Source: Favolaschia claudopus
Taxonomy: Eukaryota; Basidiomycota; Agaricomycetes; Agaricales; Mycenaceae
Assembly: GCA_037176885.1 (NCBI GenBank)
Contig: JAWWNJ010000181.1
Coordinates: 1-64,000 of the forward strand
Length of the DNA: 64,000 nucleotides
Reading direction: 5' to 3'
Numbering within the stretch: the first letter of the stretch is position 1; each line of letters starts with the position of its first letter. Positions 1 through 10,960 of the stretch are shown piece by piece. The notes below the pieces were generated by a model. That model had not been told where the DNA came from, did no database searches, and saw only the letters and a program-made list of their open reading frames with translations. The translations under genes were made by a program, and so were the position numbers.

Positions 1-575
1 CGGGCATTCCTTGTACTCGGGTGAGATACTGGGTTCTTCCTCCTATCGCCATGTTTATAATAGAGGGTCTGCGAAGAGCCATTGGAGCCATTGAATGGCT
101 ACCGATTTCCGTATTAGGAAAGTTTGATGGGCTAAACTTTTATGTCGAAGTCAAGAAGAGCTATTTGGAATAAAAATTGGATGCTCAGACCGGGGGTAGC
201 TTTCGTCAATACGCCGGAATTCGGGCACTTGCGTAGCCATTAGCCATTCAATGGCTGCATCGCAAACAGGCTAATGTGCCGGCGTCCTTCTATTGTAGGT
301 TTCTTCGTATTCCAGCTAGCTAAATCACGGGAGATTTTTTCCATCGTTTCCGGCCAAGGCGTGAGGTAGTTAACATTGTTCCCTAGCCAGGCACCGAGGA
401 AGCGGTAAGTCTCCCCGTCTGATAGGATCTTCAGGTCAGTAGGTATCGTTGTTGTGGCGGCTCCTATTCTGCCACCAAAAGTCACCTTATCTCTGTATTC
501 CAAGCTTCCAAAAGGTAAGGCAAGGTAGATCGAGCTGTGGTGATATTCAAGAGAGGTTGGAGAGGCGAATCTCAA
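1..575 (-). pseudogene. LINE (non-LTR) reverse transcriptase fragment, interrupted
   Basis: Reading leftwards from about 575, the frame gives the C-terminal part of a fungal LINE reverse transcriptase: a segment like RFLGAWLGNNVNYLTPW, then WNTKKPTIEGRRHI, and after an interruption at 62-272, INMAIGGRTQYLTRVQGMP. This order (LGAWxGN, PTxxGRRxI, GGxTQYLTxVQGMP) is typical of the region after the catalytic core in Agaricomycete LINEs. The fragment runs off the window edge and has no start codon of its own beyond about 575. Removing the insert plus one ATT copy joins RRHI to INMAIGG in frame, so the element was coding when hit. It is now a dead fragment. The family is recognised by eye only. Confidence 0.8.
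62..272 (-). mobile_element. 211-bp TIR element, copy 1
   Basis: Exactly 211 bp, bounded on both sides by AAT on the plus strand (ATT on the element strand), a 3-bp target duplication. The ends are imperfect inverted repeats (AGCCTGTTTGCGATG against AGAGGGTCTGCGAAG) followed by AGCCATTG-rich sequence. A second copy of identical length with the same duplication lies at 48286-48496 in the other orientation. It has no coding capacity, so it is a MITE-type non-autonomous DNA element. The superfamily is undetermined; a 3-bp duplication fits PIF/Harbinger or CACTA, but ATT is not the usual Harbinger target. Confidence 0.85.
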
Positions 576-2440
576 ATCAATTTACTCTGTATTTGAGATT
601 CGAGTGAATATAAAATATTCACACCAGATTTTGTGGTTGTGTGTGGAGGGTTTGGCGGTCTCGGTTTGACAGAGGGCTTTGCGGCCAATCCCGGAGAAAG
701 GCGGCAAAAGTCGAGTCAGAGGGCACCGGAACACGAGCCCGACCAAACCCGGACGCAGCAGGAAGAGCCGAGGGCACTGAGTGACCCCGGAGCAACCACG
801 AGGAGCAAAGCTCAAAGAGTGACACTCGCAGAGTGGCACTCGCGCGAGGGAGCGAAGGGCCCGAGGACCCCAACGGAGCGGAGCGACGAGGAAAATGCAT
901 TCTCTGATCTCGATTAGTTCTTGTTAGTTTTGTATTGACGTATCGTCATGGATGGACTCGTCGGAATCCCCTGGAAAAGAACGTGTCCACGGCTGCAGGG
1001 TAGAGCTATGATACTCGACAGAGCATCCGGGAAAATGAGTATCGTGAGTGTAGTTGATATGGGCCATCCGGAAGGTCTGAATCCACAACGGTGATACAGA
1101 TGGTGTTTGCTGGGAGGTTGTCAACAAAAGCTCGGCTGACTCGGAGCCCTGAGCTTTGAATGGCCCAATGAAGGGGCAAAGGCAGGCATGTAACATGCAA
1201 TTACTGAGTAGAACTGTGAGGAAACAGGATAGATTATCTCGAATCAATCGAGTTTATCGAATAGCGAATGAGAAAAATCGCCGCAAGAACTTGGGTGTAG
1301 CCAACAGATCAGGTAAGGCTAAGTTAACACAGCATGAATGAGCTCGAAATTTGAGACAAGAGCCTGAGAGTGTTGAGTAGCAACGAGTCATATCGCCACA
1401 ATGGCCAAGTGACAGCCCAGGAAGCAGATTGTAGCAGATGTCATGTTCAATAGTACGCATTGAATACACCGCGATGGGTTTGGGATCCAGAATTTTGAAG
1501 CTGTCGTAGCCTGAGCGTTGAATTGTCCTCCGCCCAAGAATCGTCGCAAAATGTACGGAAGTGGGAAAGCGACCCAGCTGCCCCGGGTCTAGATTTCTCT
1601 GGCCATTTGAACAAAAACTGAAGCAAGAAACAAGACGCCGCAGTGTCTTCCAAAGGTTCGAGATCCAGAATCGAGAATGACGTTGATTTTGCGAGCGAGA
1701 CGACGCGCCTCGACACACAAGCCTGGCAGACAGACTGCAGTCGCGCAGATTTGCGCCGTACTTGAATACAGACCGGTCTGCGAGAGAGTTTGGACTGGGT
1801 CCAGGCCGCCAATGATGGCGGGATCCGAACAGCCGGAACCACAAGGCTTCACCGTCTTAAATGAACATCTTTGGTCCCCAGAAATTTTGACCCACTGTAG
1901 AATCCCAGCACGTCGAGTATGAATTAAAGGCATATATATGTGTCATCATGCGATCACTGAAGAGCGAAACGAGCGTTGAAATGGATAGACATAGGATCGT
2001 GAAGATCACAGCATGCCGGGTTGAAATTCCGGAGGTGAACAGGAATATAAGTAGATATGGCACGCAACGGCACATGGGAAAGGATGAAAGCTAGAGCGCT
2101 GAGTAGGGTCGACGTCGACCAGCCAGCCATATTCGACCTTGATGACCCCGAGGGTTTCAAGTTCGAAGATATGATACCATGGGCCGTCGGTGACGCGGAA
2201 ACAACGAGATCCATGTAGATGCAGTCTACTTTGCTTGCGTTCGAGCAAAATTGGCATGAAGATACGACGGAAATCTCCGTGACAGGATAGACGGCATGTA
2301 ACCGCAACGTGAGTTTAAGTTTGGTAGGTAGGGTAACACGGCCGGTCCGCGATGCAAACTTCACTAGTAGCATTGATGATGCAGAGCATGGACACAGCGG
2401 TGAACACGAACACCAGGATCTGTGTACGACACGGAGATCC
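576..2440. other. No convincing gene
   Basis: Several overlapping open frames exist (the longest is about 196 codons on the minus strand, 1254-1844). None shows a motif I recognise, and frames overlap on both strands. The GC-rich stretch 640-900 resembles a decayed repeat. A minus-strand frame near 2006-2257 has protein-like composition (YHIFELETLGVIKVEYGW) but no identity can be given. Confidence 0.4.
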
Positions 2441-5400
2441 AAGCCAGGCATGATAATGCATAACATGAATTGAAGGGCAGAACCTTCCGAATCCATGGAT
2501 ACCATGCGGAAGAAACACGACCGCCGGAGCCTACGACGAAACACATCCACTCGGGATTCACCAAATGACGGTAATACCCGAGATGAATGCGGCTTGCGCA
2601 ACTTCTCTCAACGGCTCAAGTCTGCCCAGCAGTGGTGAACATCCTTGAGACGGCCGTGCTTACCTCAATCCGCCAGAGAAACAAAAAAGGGGATCAAAAT
2701 AGGAAGATAATCAAGACTCACCAATGTTTTAGTAGTGTTTGATTTGACCGTGTTGAAATTTGCATTGAATATACATAGACTCTTGCTTGCTGATAGAGAA
2801 CGGCGGTAGATATATTGGTGAGATGCTCCTTCCTTGAATGAACACCGCAAAGTTTGTTGTCTTGGCGGAACCACGGAATACGAAGGCTTCGAGCCTGCTA
2901 CAAACGGTTCGAGGCGACGATGCGCCTGATGGAATGCAAGCCTGCAATAATGGCAACGGCTTGGACGGCGAACGGTGCGCCTGATGTAATGCAAGCCTGC
3001 AACTAAGACAACAGCTTGTACGAACGACGCGCCAGACGATGATGATGACGCAAGCGTGCGACGGACGCAACGGCTCGCTCGGGTGAACAATGGCTAACGC
3101 GTCAGATGACGAGGCCTGTGACCAACACAACGGCCAGTTGAAGAGGCTCAATCTCACGATAAGTAAAGCGCAGAAAGCGCAGCTTCATCCGCCAAAAAGA
3201 AGGGGAAAGGAGAAGATAGGAATAGGCTGATTAAGAACTTACCATTCCACCCTCGCTTGAATCTTTCGTGGCGACATATTGCTCTCCGAGTTCGGTGGAC
3301 CCGATGGCATCATCGGCTCAAGAGTCCACCGTTGCCCGTGCGTGCATCGACCCGAAGGACGGTGACGAGGAAACACATTGCACCACAACGGGTCCGCCCC
3401 ATCACGTTCGAGGGCATACAGCACAGAGGATGGGAGCTCGTGATGGAGGCTGCTGCTCATCTGTCCGATCCTATCACCACTGCCGGAGCTCGAATCGAAT
3501 GCACACTGGGCGGCCCTTTAGACTGCTAAACCCCAGTTGCAGCGCAGGCGGATACGTCAACTTGGAGCGGGATCAATCCACCCCAGATAGCCGCACAAAT
3601 GGTAGACCTACTCAGTGACCTCTGACCAGGTCAAGAAATTATAGAGCCAGTGGGTTTTACGGGTTACTGAAGAAATTAGAATGCAGACGCATCCACAAAA
3701 ATTGTTGTAGGATGAGAAGGATTGGACACCAGAAAAAATGGGGGGAAGCAGACGAAAGGATCGAGAAGTTACGCACCAATATCTTTTGAGCTGCTTAAGT
3801 TCGAGCACGATACTTCGAGGATGTATGTAATCAAAGTACGACGAAACGAGACGACGCATGAACATGGATTGAAGGGCGCGACCTTCCAAACCCATGCTAC
3901 GAATGGCGTTGACACAGGTAACGAGTGCGACTGGATGTGCGTACGACGCAACAATCCAAGACGGAACGGGACGACATATAACTTGACATAAATTAGATGG
4001 CGAGGCCCTCCAAATTCTATGCTAGCTACATGAGCGCCAATGATGGTGCGAGTGTGCAACGGTGGCAACGACTCGGGCGAACGACGCGCCGGATGATGGG
4101 GATGCGAGTGTGCGACAATGCGCAACGCCTCGGGCGAATGCGAGTGTGCGACGATGCGCAACGCCTCGGGTGAATGCGAGTGTGCGACGATGCGCAACGC
4201 CTCGGGCGAACGACGCGCCAGGTGATGATGATGCGAGTGTGCGACGGCGGGCAACGACTCGGGCGAGTGTGTAACATAACAGGAACTGAAGGAGCGACCT
4301 CCAAACCCCTGCCAGCCATACAAACGCCAGTGAGGAGGGGAAAGAAACCCCCGAAATAAATGCGCACGGGCGCGACTTCTCTCAGCGGTCCCGCCTTCTC
4401 AGTGACGACAGCATCGCTGAGTCGGCAGTCCCACGTCGATCAGCCCGAGAAAGGGAAATGGGGCAAAAGACAGATAAGAGGACTCACCTTCCAAAACATC
4501 GGCAAGCATTTTTCGCGCCTAACCACCGTTCAACCATTCAGCCCGCATGATTGTAGGGCTCTATGACGAAGTGTAATCTAGCATGGATTGGAGGGGCGAC
4601 CTCCAAATCCATGCCAACCATCCAAACGTCGATTATAATGTAGCCTACGACGAACGCAACGGCTGAGGCGAGCGACGCGTGGATGATGGTACAGCCTGCG
4701 CCAAACGCAACGGCTAGACGAGATGTAACATAACAGGGATGGAAGGAGCGACCTCCAAACCCCTGCTAGCTATCCAAACGGCTACTGATGAGGGGGGGAG
4801 AACCCGAAATAAAAGCTCACCGCGCGCGACTTCTCTCAGCGGTCCCGCTTACTCAGTGACGACTAGCATCGCTGGGTCGGCAGTCCCGCCTCGATCAGCA
4901 AGAAAGGGAAATGGGGGGCAAAAGTCATATTAGAGAACTCACCTTCCTAAACATCACCGAGTATGCTCATGCCCAACCATCGCGCAACCATTCCGCCAGC
5001 GCGCCATTGTGGAGCTCTATGACGAAGTATAACATAACATGGATTGAAGGTGCGACCTCCGAATCCCTGCCAACCATCCAAACGTCGAAGGTGATGAGAG
5101 CCTGCGACGAACGCAACGACTCGGGCGAACGACGCGCCTCTGATGATGCAGCCTGTGGCAAACGCAACGGCGGGAGCGAAGTGTAACATAACAGGGATTG
5201 AAGGGCTACCTCCAAACCCCTGCCAGCCATCCCAACGGTCAATGATGAGGGGAGGAAACCCGAAATAAATGCGCACCACGCGCGACTTCTCTCGGCGGTA
5301 CCGCGTTCCCAGTGACGACCAGCATCGCTGAGAAGGCAGTCCGCCTCGACCAGCCGAAGAAAGGGAAATGGGGGAAAAGGCAGATTGGAGAACTGACCTT

Positions 5401-5480
5401 CGGAAAGACCGCCGAGTATTCTTCATGCCTAGCCACCATTCAACCATTCGGCCGGCGCCATTGTAGAGCTCTATGCTTCT
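2440..5480. repeat. Satellite-like array, period about 455 bp
   Basis: Three clear units begin at the motif GTAACATAACAGG at 4272, 4725 and 5183 (spacings 453 and 458 bp). Each holds in order: a GACCTCCAAACCCCTGCCAG block, a CGCGACTTCTCTC block, AAAGGGAAATGGGG, and GAACTCACCTTCC. Degenerate copies of the same blocks extend left to about 2440 (for example ATAATCAAGACTCACC near 2710). On the minus strand the last block reads GGAAGGTGAGT, a perfect 5' splice-site consensus, in at least three units. Short minisatellite tracts made of GCGACGAACGCAACG-type words lie between blocks. No unit encodes a recognisable protein. Confidence 0.75.
4103..4210. repeat. 36-bp minisatellite, three units
   Basis: The word TGCGAGTGTGCGACG recurs at 4103, 4139 and 4175, exactly 36 bp apart, with a fourth, shifted occurrence at 4232. 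Because 36 is a multiple of three, both strands read as a 12-residue peptide repeat (SVRRCATPRANA on plus). This is probably a by-product rather than a gene. Confidence 0.8.
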
Positions 5481-5920
5481 CCCTTAATCCTTCCAAGTTA
5501 GATCGTTCCCAGTTGTTCTTGATAACCCGCAAAGGAGAGCCTCAAGTCGGCGGACGCCAACAAGACTTAACGGAAGACTTGACAGGCCACGACGTGGTTG
5601 CAGAGAGGACAAGAGATAGGTAGCAGCCTATTGAGGCATTCCAATACCATGTGCAGAAGAAAGAAACAAAAAATATGAGGCGACGCGTCGGATTAACGCG
5701 TCGAATTCACGATGATCGAGGGAGAAAGCAAGAGCTCAGAGGTGGCTATACAAGCAGCCCCATATGGGCTATAATGATCGGATATCTTTTCCGCTTCTCT
5801 CTTCCTTGCCTCCCACTTAGGCCGCCTCGCAAGCTCGGCTTGCCTTAGCTCACAATCACGGTTTTTCGGAGGCCGAACCGACACCGGAAAGTGTGACGTC
5901 ACATGTCACGTCTCCCACAG
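5481..5920. other. Unassigned, with one CCGGAAAGTGTGAC end motif
   Basis: No gene is seen. At 5885-5906 the sequence CCGGAAAGTGTGACGTCACA occurs, the same terminal motif that bounds the insertion at 41626-42165. No partner end is visible nearby, so this may be a solo terminus. Confidence 0.5.
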
Positions 5921-6241
5921 AAAATTCGGTCATTCCGAGGCTTTTCTTGGTGCCGAAAGCGCGTTTTCCCGGCCGAGGGATTTTCTTTTGGAGAAGGGAA
6001 AACAATGACCCACCGTGGGAATCTCGACCGTTTTGCCATCACCCTCGGAATGGAGAAGGTTCCCCGCCGGATGGAGAAGTTCCCCGCCGGGAAAATTCGG
6101 TCATTCCGAGGCTTTTCTTGGTGCCGAAAGCGCGTTTTCCCGGCGAGGGATTTTCTTTTGGAGAAGGGAAAACAATGACCCACCGTGGGAATCTCGACCG
6201 TTTTGCCATCACCCTCGGAATGGAGAAGTTCCCCGCCGGAG
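5921..6241. repeat. Tandem duplication, 171-bp unit
   Basis: AAAATTCGGTCATTCCGAGG starts at 5921 and again at 6092, followed each time by the same GGCTTTTCTTGGTGCCGAAA, GGGAAAACAATGACCCACCG and ATCTCGACCGTTTTGCCATC blocks. The first unit has an extra partial repeat of GATGGAGAAGTTCCCCGCC. The near-identity points to a recent local duplication. The open frames across it are by-products of the duplication. Confidence 0.9.
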
Positions 6242-6409
6242 ATGTCGTGCGACATCACGTGGCCACCACGTTTCCATCATATGACCTTTATCCTTTCTCG
6301 ACTTTTACTTACTTAGGGGCGGGCAGGCCCGGATGGATATTTGTAGTAAACAGGTGAAGTCTCCTCCCAAAATACGATTCTATCGCTCTCCGAACTAGAT
6401 CACAGTACC

Positions 6410-7900
6410 CTGCCTCGACAATTCGCCAGGAAGTTTTGCAAATATGCGTAGACCTCTGTGAAAAGGTCCAAAATTTTCATGTCCAAACCGTTGTGCCACA
6501 AGGTCGGGATGCCGATATGGATGCGATTCCAGAGGAGACTGCTTGGCTGCCACTGCTCCGCGAAGCCCAAGAACTGGTTCGCAATTAATTCGCCACGATG
6601 CATTCCCTGCCGCTAATTACTCTAGGCATCGTCGATCATGAATCATACGCGCTCAGAAGTTCCACGTACTCAAGTTGATGGGCCGGATCTACTGCTGCGG
6701 CATCTGGCAGGGAACGCACCTACGATGAATGACTGGGAATCATTCGTGGTCCACGAAGACACTCAGCGACTTTACAGCTATGGCGGGATTCGACCATATG
6801 ACAAGACGTTCGCCCCCACCTCCGATCTCCACTGTTTGGACTTGAATACGTTACGGTGGAGCAATCTCACAGTATAACTATATGCTGCGCATAACATCCC
6901 CATCTAAACAACTATTTAGACACTTCTTCGCTTTCGATCATCACACCAATCCCCCGTTTCTCGAGAGCTTCCTGCTCTCACTGAAACTGCCGTCGCTATT
7001 ATGAACCTGGATGACCGGCCGCATATGTTTCTTTTCGGTGGATTTGACGCTGCTAAGCAAACGCCGACCAGTACCCTGATAGCAATTGAACTTGATGCCT
7101 TGGTTTGGTATCATGTTTGTTTCCCAGGCCCTTCTGTTCTGCCGCGTTTGTCTGCGACCATGGTCGCTGTCAAAAATCAGCTGATCATTTTTGGTGGGGA
7201 GGACGGAATATCGGGACGACTCACCAACTCTGTCCACTTTTTCGATTGCCGCCTTTGATTCATGCGCGGGCTGGACTTGGACTTGCTTGGATCGAACCTT
7301 CCCTCCGAACTTGCCGCGGCTCGGTTACGGTATGCAAGCTACTCTCATTGACAACTCGGCATGCGTTTTACTAACCGGGGGGTGGGTTGATAATACCGAG
7401 GCAGGTTCCTTAGGTTCCTTGCACTGAGTGCTTGCTAAACTGTCAACCAGCCATTCGACCTCTCAAACGCTAACATGGTACTCTTCGATCTGTCGAGCCT
7501 CACGATGCGCTCAGTAGGCGTGACCTCGGGCAAATTTCCGAAAACTGTTGCTTGGCACGTACTTGGAACAATCACAGACTCCATGCCTTCGGTCGTCATT
7601 CTTGCCACCTGGGTACCCTATGCAGGTGGAAATGGACATTTGGTACCTGAGATTTGGTTGTATATGCCGGCACCCATAGCGCAAATACGCTGTGCGGATC
7701 TTCGTGGCCGACTGTGGCATTTGGAACTTGACATGCAATCTTTCATTGTTGCTGGCTCCAGGGCATTCCTCCTCGGCAGCCGTGATGGCCACGATGACGA
7801 TGCTGAGGCAATGGGTCACTGCCAACGTATTTTGCCTTGTTGGGACATCGCCGTTGAAGTTTTTGGCCTGGATGGTATCATACTCTCAATGCAGTAGGTC
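6410..7900 (+). pseudogene. Kelch-repeat protein gene, frameshifted
   Basis: Exons spell a kelch beta-propeller: an N-terminal helical piece ending LPLLREAQEL, an intron to ATCATGAATCATACG near 6638, then blades with RLYSYGGIRPYD, MFLFGGFD, NQLIIFGGEDG and CVLLTGGWVDN. An intron at 6872-6919 (GTATAAC..TTTAG) joins SNLT to TLLRF in frame. A further intron near 7404-7450 leads to PFDLSNANMVLFDLSS. Around 7235-7260 the frame shifts by one base (NSVHFFD to FDSCAGWTW) with no usable intron, so this copy is probably a pseudogene or carries a sequencing error. The domain is certain from the GG-Y/F-x6-W pattern. Binding partner and process cannot be told. The Spp1-like gene follows in the same direction about 200 bp downstream. 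Confidence 0.7.
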
Positions 7901-8102
7901 AAAACTAAGTGATCAAGCTCGTACAAAAACTCAAATCTTTAAAGAGTGCCGTCCGCCGTGGCGAGCGTGTTGCCCAAATCTCAAATCTTGCTTCTCTGCT
8001 TTGTTTGCCAAACTGCTGATCTCCGGGAGATTATAAACTGCCAACGGTAGGGTCCTACAATTTGCTGGGGAATCATACTTGATCCAGTACAATACATAAC
8101 AG

Positions 8103-8974
8103 ATGCAATGAATGGTATCACCTGGATTGCGCTCGCCTAGCTGAAGTTCTCCGCGATCTCATTGACAAGTTCTATTGTTCGATTTGCCGTCATGGTGAGT
8201 GGAAGCATGTCCTGCGCACGCCTCCAAGTGTGACATAGTTAGTTCTCAGATTCGCCGAATTTGCAAACCACATTCAAATCACGCTGTCGACGTGGTCTCG
8301 AACACCTTGATCCCAGTTCGAGAGAAGCATGTCACAAGCCGGCGCGTGGGTTACTTTCCAAATACTGTTCAGATCGGTGCGGTTTTGACAATGTCAAACA
8401 ACGTCTGCACACGTTCGCGGCGTCGGGAGGCAATACAGATCTGTTCTGGGACAACGTTAAACATGCACAGAAGCCAGAGGCAGTTGTTTTTGAGCCACGA
8501 TCCCTTGGGCTCGGTAACACTTCGGGCTCAATCAGCCAACAAGCTTGAACCGCTGAGAGCGGCGTTGGCCGAAGTCCAGAGGCATCGCTCTGCCATCGCC
8601 CGCAACGATGCCCTCTTTTTGCGAAAATGCCTACTCAAGTTGGCAATTGACCGCGCGAGCCAGATTTTACAATGTGGATTTGACGGGAGACTTTGCTGGG
8701 ATGACGAATTTGTAGCTGATCGAGGATCAGCAATCATTGAGGGTTATGACGGTGAATGTACGGAACAATGGTGGTGCACTGAGAGCCCCCAGTGCGTCCG
8801 GCATCAAGGGTAGCTTTTCTTCTGAACATTACTATTCCTGCTGACAATCACGACAGCTGGCAAATAATTCGGGCGAATGATTTTGAGAAGGAGTCAGCAA
8901 AGATGGACCAAGCTATCCTGCGGCTAGCGACCTTGGAGCGGCAGATTCGCAATCAGATCGAGATAGACGGTTAA
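8103..8974 (+). pseudogene. Set1C/COMPASS Spp1-like protein (half PHD finger plus CpG-binding C domain), decayed
   Basis: The first visible exon begins after a CAG at 8100-8102 and reads CNEWYHLDC...FYCSICRHG, the second half of a PHD finger. It ends at a GTGAGT donor (8195). The next exon (from 8250) has CHKPARG...KYCSDRCGF and GGNTDLFWDNVKHA. After a one-base frame change near 8540 come CGFDGRLCWDDEF and WWCTESPQCVRHQG, and after an intron at about 8813-8858 the helical tail WQIIRANDFEKES to a stop at 8972-8974. This order matches fungal Spp1 / human CFP1: PHD, then the cysteine-rich C domain and coiled tail. Spp1 reads H3K4 methylation within the Set1 methyltransferase complex. The first PHD cysteines are missing upstream, so this is a 5'-truncated, frameshifted copy. 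Confidence 0.65.
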
Positions 8975-9109
8975 CAAAGCAACCCGGAGAACTAACTTGT
9001 CCTTACAAAAGTTACTTTACTTCGTCTAATTTTTTTTGCGAGTAATAAACGAAGTTTATAACCCTATTTCTCATTACATAATGGAGCTCTGATCAAAAGT
9101 TACAAGTTC

Positions 9110-10148
9110 GTTGACTTGTATTACTATACAGCCGTTTTGGAAGAAGAACGCGGGTTTTGATGGTTTTTCGTTTTCGAAATCTGCTCACCCGACGGGAAGA
9201 GTCGGTTTCTTTACTCGAGGAGAAAACCCGTTCACACGGAACAGCAGAGGCCTGAGCCGGAAGAACATCGAGGGCGACACGGAAGAGGTAGACGTAGTCA
9301 AATTGACGCCGCTGCCATAGGTCACATTTGAAAAAAAACAAGCAAGACAAACAAGAGAGATCTCACCTGCCAGTAGCGCACTAAATCAAAGTCTTCCTCC
9401 TCAGCCGGTGTGATGACTTCGGCCTCATAGCGAGACAGTTCAGCGTCGATGATACGTTGATCCTCAGCAATAGCACGGCGCTCTGCCTCAGCTCGTTCCT
9501 CGGGCGTAGGCTGGGCAGTGTTGTCGCTGCCAGATGACTCGAGATCACTGGCAGAGCTGGTCATCGACTTCATGAATTCATTGAAGCGTGATAACCCCTT
9601 GCGCTGTGCTCGAGCAGCGTGTGAGGACACGGGAACAGCCACTGTTCGAGTCCCAACAGGGACTGAAGGCTGACGAAGCCGCTCTTCCTTTCGAAACTCC
9701 AACATCTGTACCAAAAATCAGAGCCTAAGATTGTGCGGTGAAATACTCTACTCTATAAGGAAAACCTTACCACATCGCGAATAGCTGTATTTGCAGCATC
9801 AAACTCTTCCGTAGACCAGTGTTCTCGCAACTACTTGAGCTTGATAGTGGGATTGAGGACTGGAATTGTATAAGCCGACTGACAACAGAAGAAAGTAGAC
9901 AACATACTCATTGCCAGACTGTAGATCTTTGTGCCGCGAGACAAATTGAGGTATTCCTCGATCTTGCGAGCAGCAGCATTGATAGCGATGTTGATTTTCT
10001 CAAGCTCTTGCGCAATCATAGGGCTGCGAAGTATTAGGAGAGGGTTCTCATATATCGGGAGAACCAAGGAGAGTGTCGGGGTCTTTTCTGCCGAAACAAT
10101 CTCTTGAACATCGTGAAAGAGTTTTAGAAATTTACGGATATCCGTCAA
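9110..10148 (-). pseudogene. hAT-superfamily transposase fragment
   Basis: Reading leftwards: FHDVQEIVSAEKTPTLSLV and LPIYENPL (10148 region), AARKIEEYLNLSRGTKIYSL, NPTIKLK near 9835, then an exon with EFRKEERLRQ and a Ser/Glu-rich linker to EEEDFDLVRYWQ (about 9370). After an intron comes RVALDVLPAQASAVPCERVF SSSKETDSSRR, the conserved C-terminal hAT dimerisation region. The N-terminal BED/catalytic portion upstream of 10148 is absent; instead plus-strand DUF6532 coding sequence starts there. The fragment therefore covers only the C-terminal third. Immobile remnant. Confidence 0.85.
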
Positions 10149-10186
10149 GGCCTGTATTGTGGCGGGACCGAGTCTTTGATTCTTAG

Positions 10187-10960
10187 ACCATCGAGACCTT
10201 CCGAGCCCTATTCGCCGGCAATTATGGCCTCGAGCGAAGCTCCTCCGGCAAGATCATTGCCGCCAACAAACGCAAGGTGGCTCAGCTCTTAGAGAACTCT
10301 GCCTTTCATTATAAGGTAAGGTTTGCTATTCATTGTCTCGCATTATATTAATTGTCTCTTTCAGGAGCCCGCGGCCAACCCTCTCGTCGGATTTGCCGAG
10401 AACAGAATCATTGCACAAGTTCGCAAAGCAACAACTTTCCGTACCAAAGAATCAGTTGGTATAGTCTTCCCGAACTATTTCAATCCTATCTCTTTGGGAA
10501 ACATCGCTATGGAGCTTACCGCTGTGCGTCTCCTTACTTCGTTTTCACCGTCACCGTTTTCTGATGTATCTGCAGCTTGAATTTTGTGTCAAGCAATGGT
10601 CGACAGGTTCTTTCATCGCCAGCAAGTTTACGGAAAAGGCGGTCGTTGATTCATACGAGAAGTACGTCAAGGATGTCGAGAAGTGGAGTGCGATGAAGCC
10701 CTCAGTCGTCGAGAACATCCGCAAGAAATGGTACCGGCGTGCTTCGTGAGTTCATTGACCACCTAGTGACGTCTTCTAACGCGAGCTTCAGGGAAACGTT
10801 GACCTCTGAAGTCATCAATGACAACGAATCAAGCATCAACGATGCCCAGGAGGAAGCTCTTCGAGCCGAGTTGGAAGGAAGGACAGGCGACACTGACAGC
10901 GAGGACGAGGGCGGGGACGAGGATAAGGATGACGAGGCCGATGTTAATGATGCGCAATAA
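10187..10960 (+). CDS. DUF6532-type protein, 5'-truncated
   Basis: Four exons join without a frame break: 10187-10315 (TIETFRALFAGNYGLERSSS...), 10365-10523 (EPAANPLVGFAENRI, GIVFPNYFNPISL, MELTA), 10576-10745 (LEFCVKQWSTGSF, SYEKYVKDVEKW, IRKKW) and 10792-10960 (an acidic tail TDSEDEGGDEDKDDEADVN to a stop). All introns are GT-AG of 46-52 nt. The block FPxxFNPIxL..IAMxLTA..CVKQWSTG is the hallmark of the Agaricomycete DUF6532 family, which has no known biochemical role. The family's N-terminal part is missing; the coding sequence begins at an acceptor next to the hAT fragment, suggesting a rearrangement there. Confidence 0.7.

Noticed and set aside
619..917. Overlapping frames on both strands in GC-rich DNA
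   Set aside because: Open frames are expected in GC-rich repeats; no homology recognised.
1254..1844. 196-codon minus-strand gene
   Set aside because: Overlapping open frames on both strands, no motif, no splice structure.
4026..4367. His/Arg/Ser-rich minus-strand peptide
   Set aside because: Translation of the 36-bp minisatellite.
6410..8974. One fused kelch-PHD-Spp1 gene
   Set aside because: The kelch frame stops at about 7897, the intervening 200 bp reads through stops, and no intron joins them.
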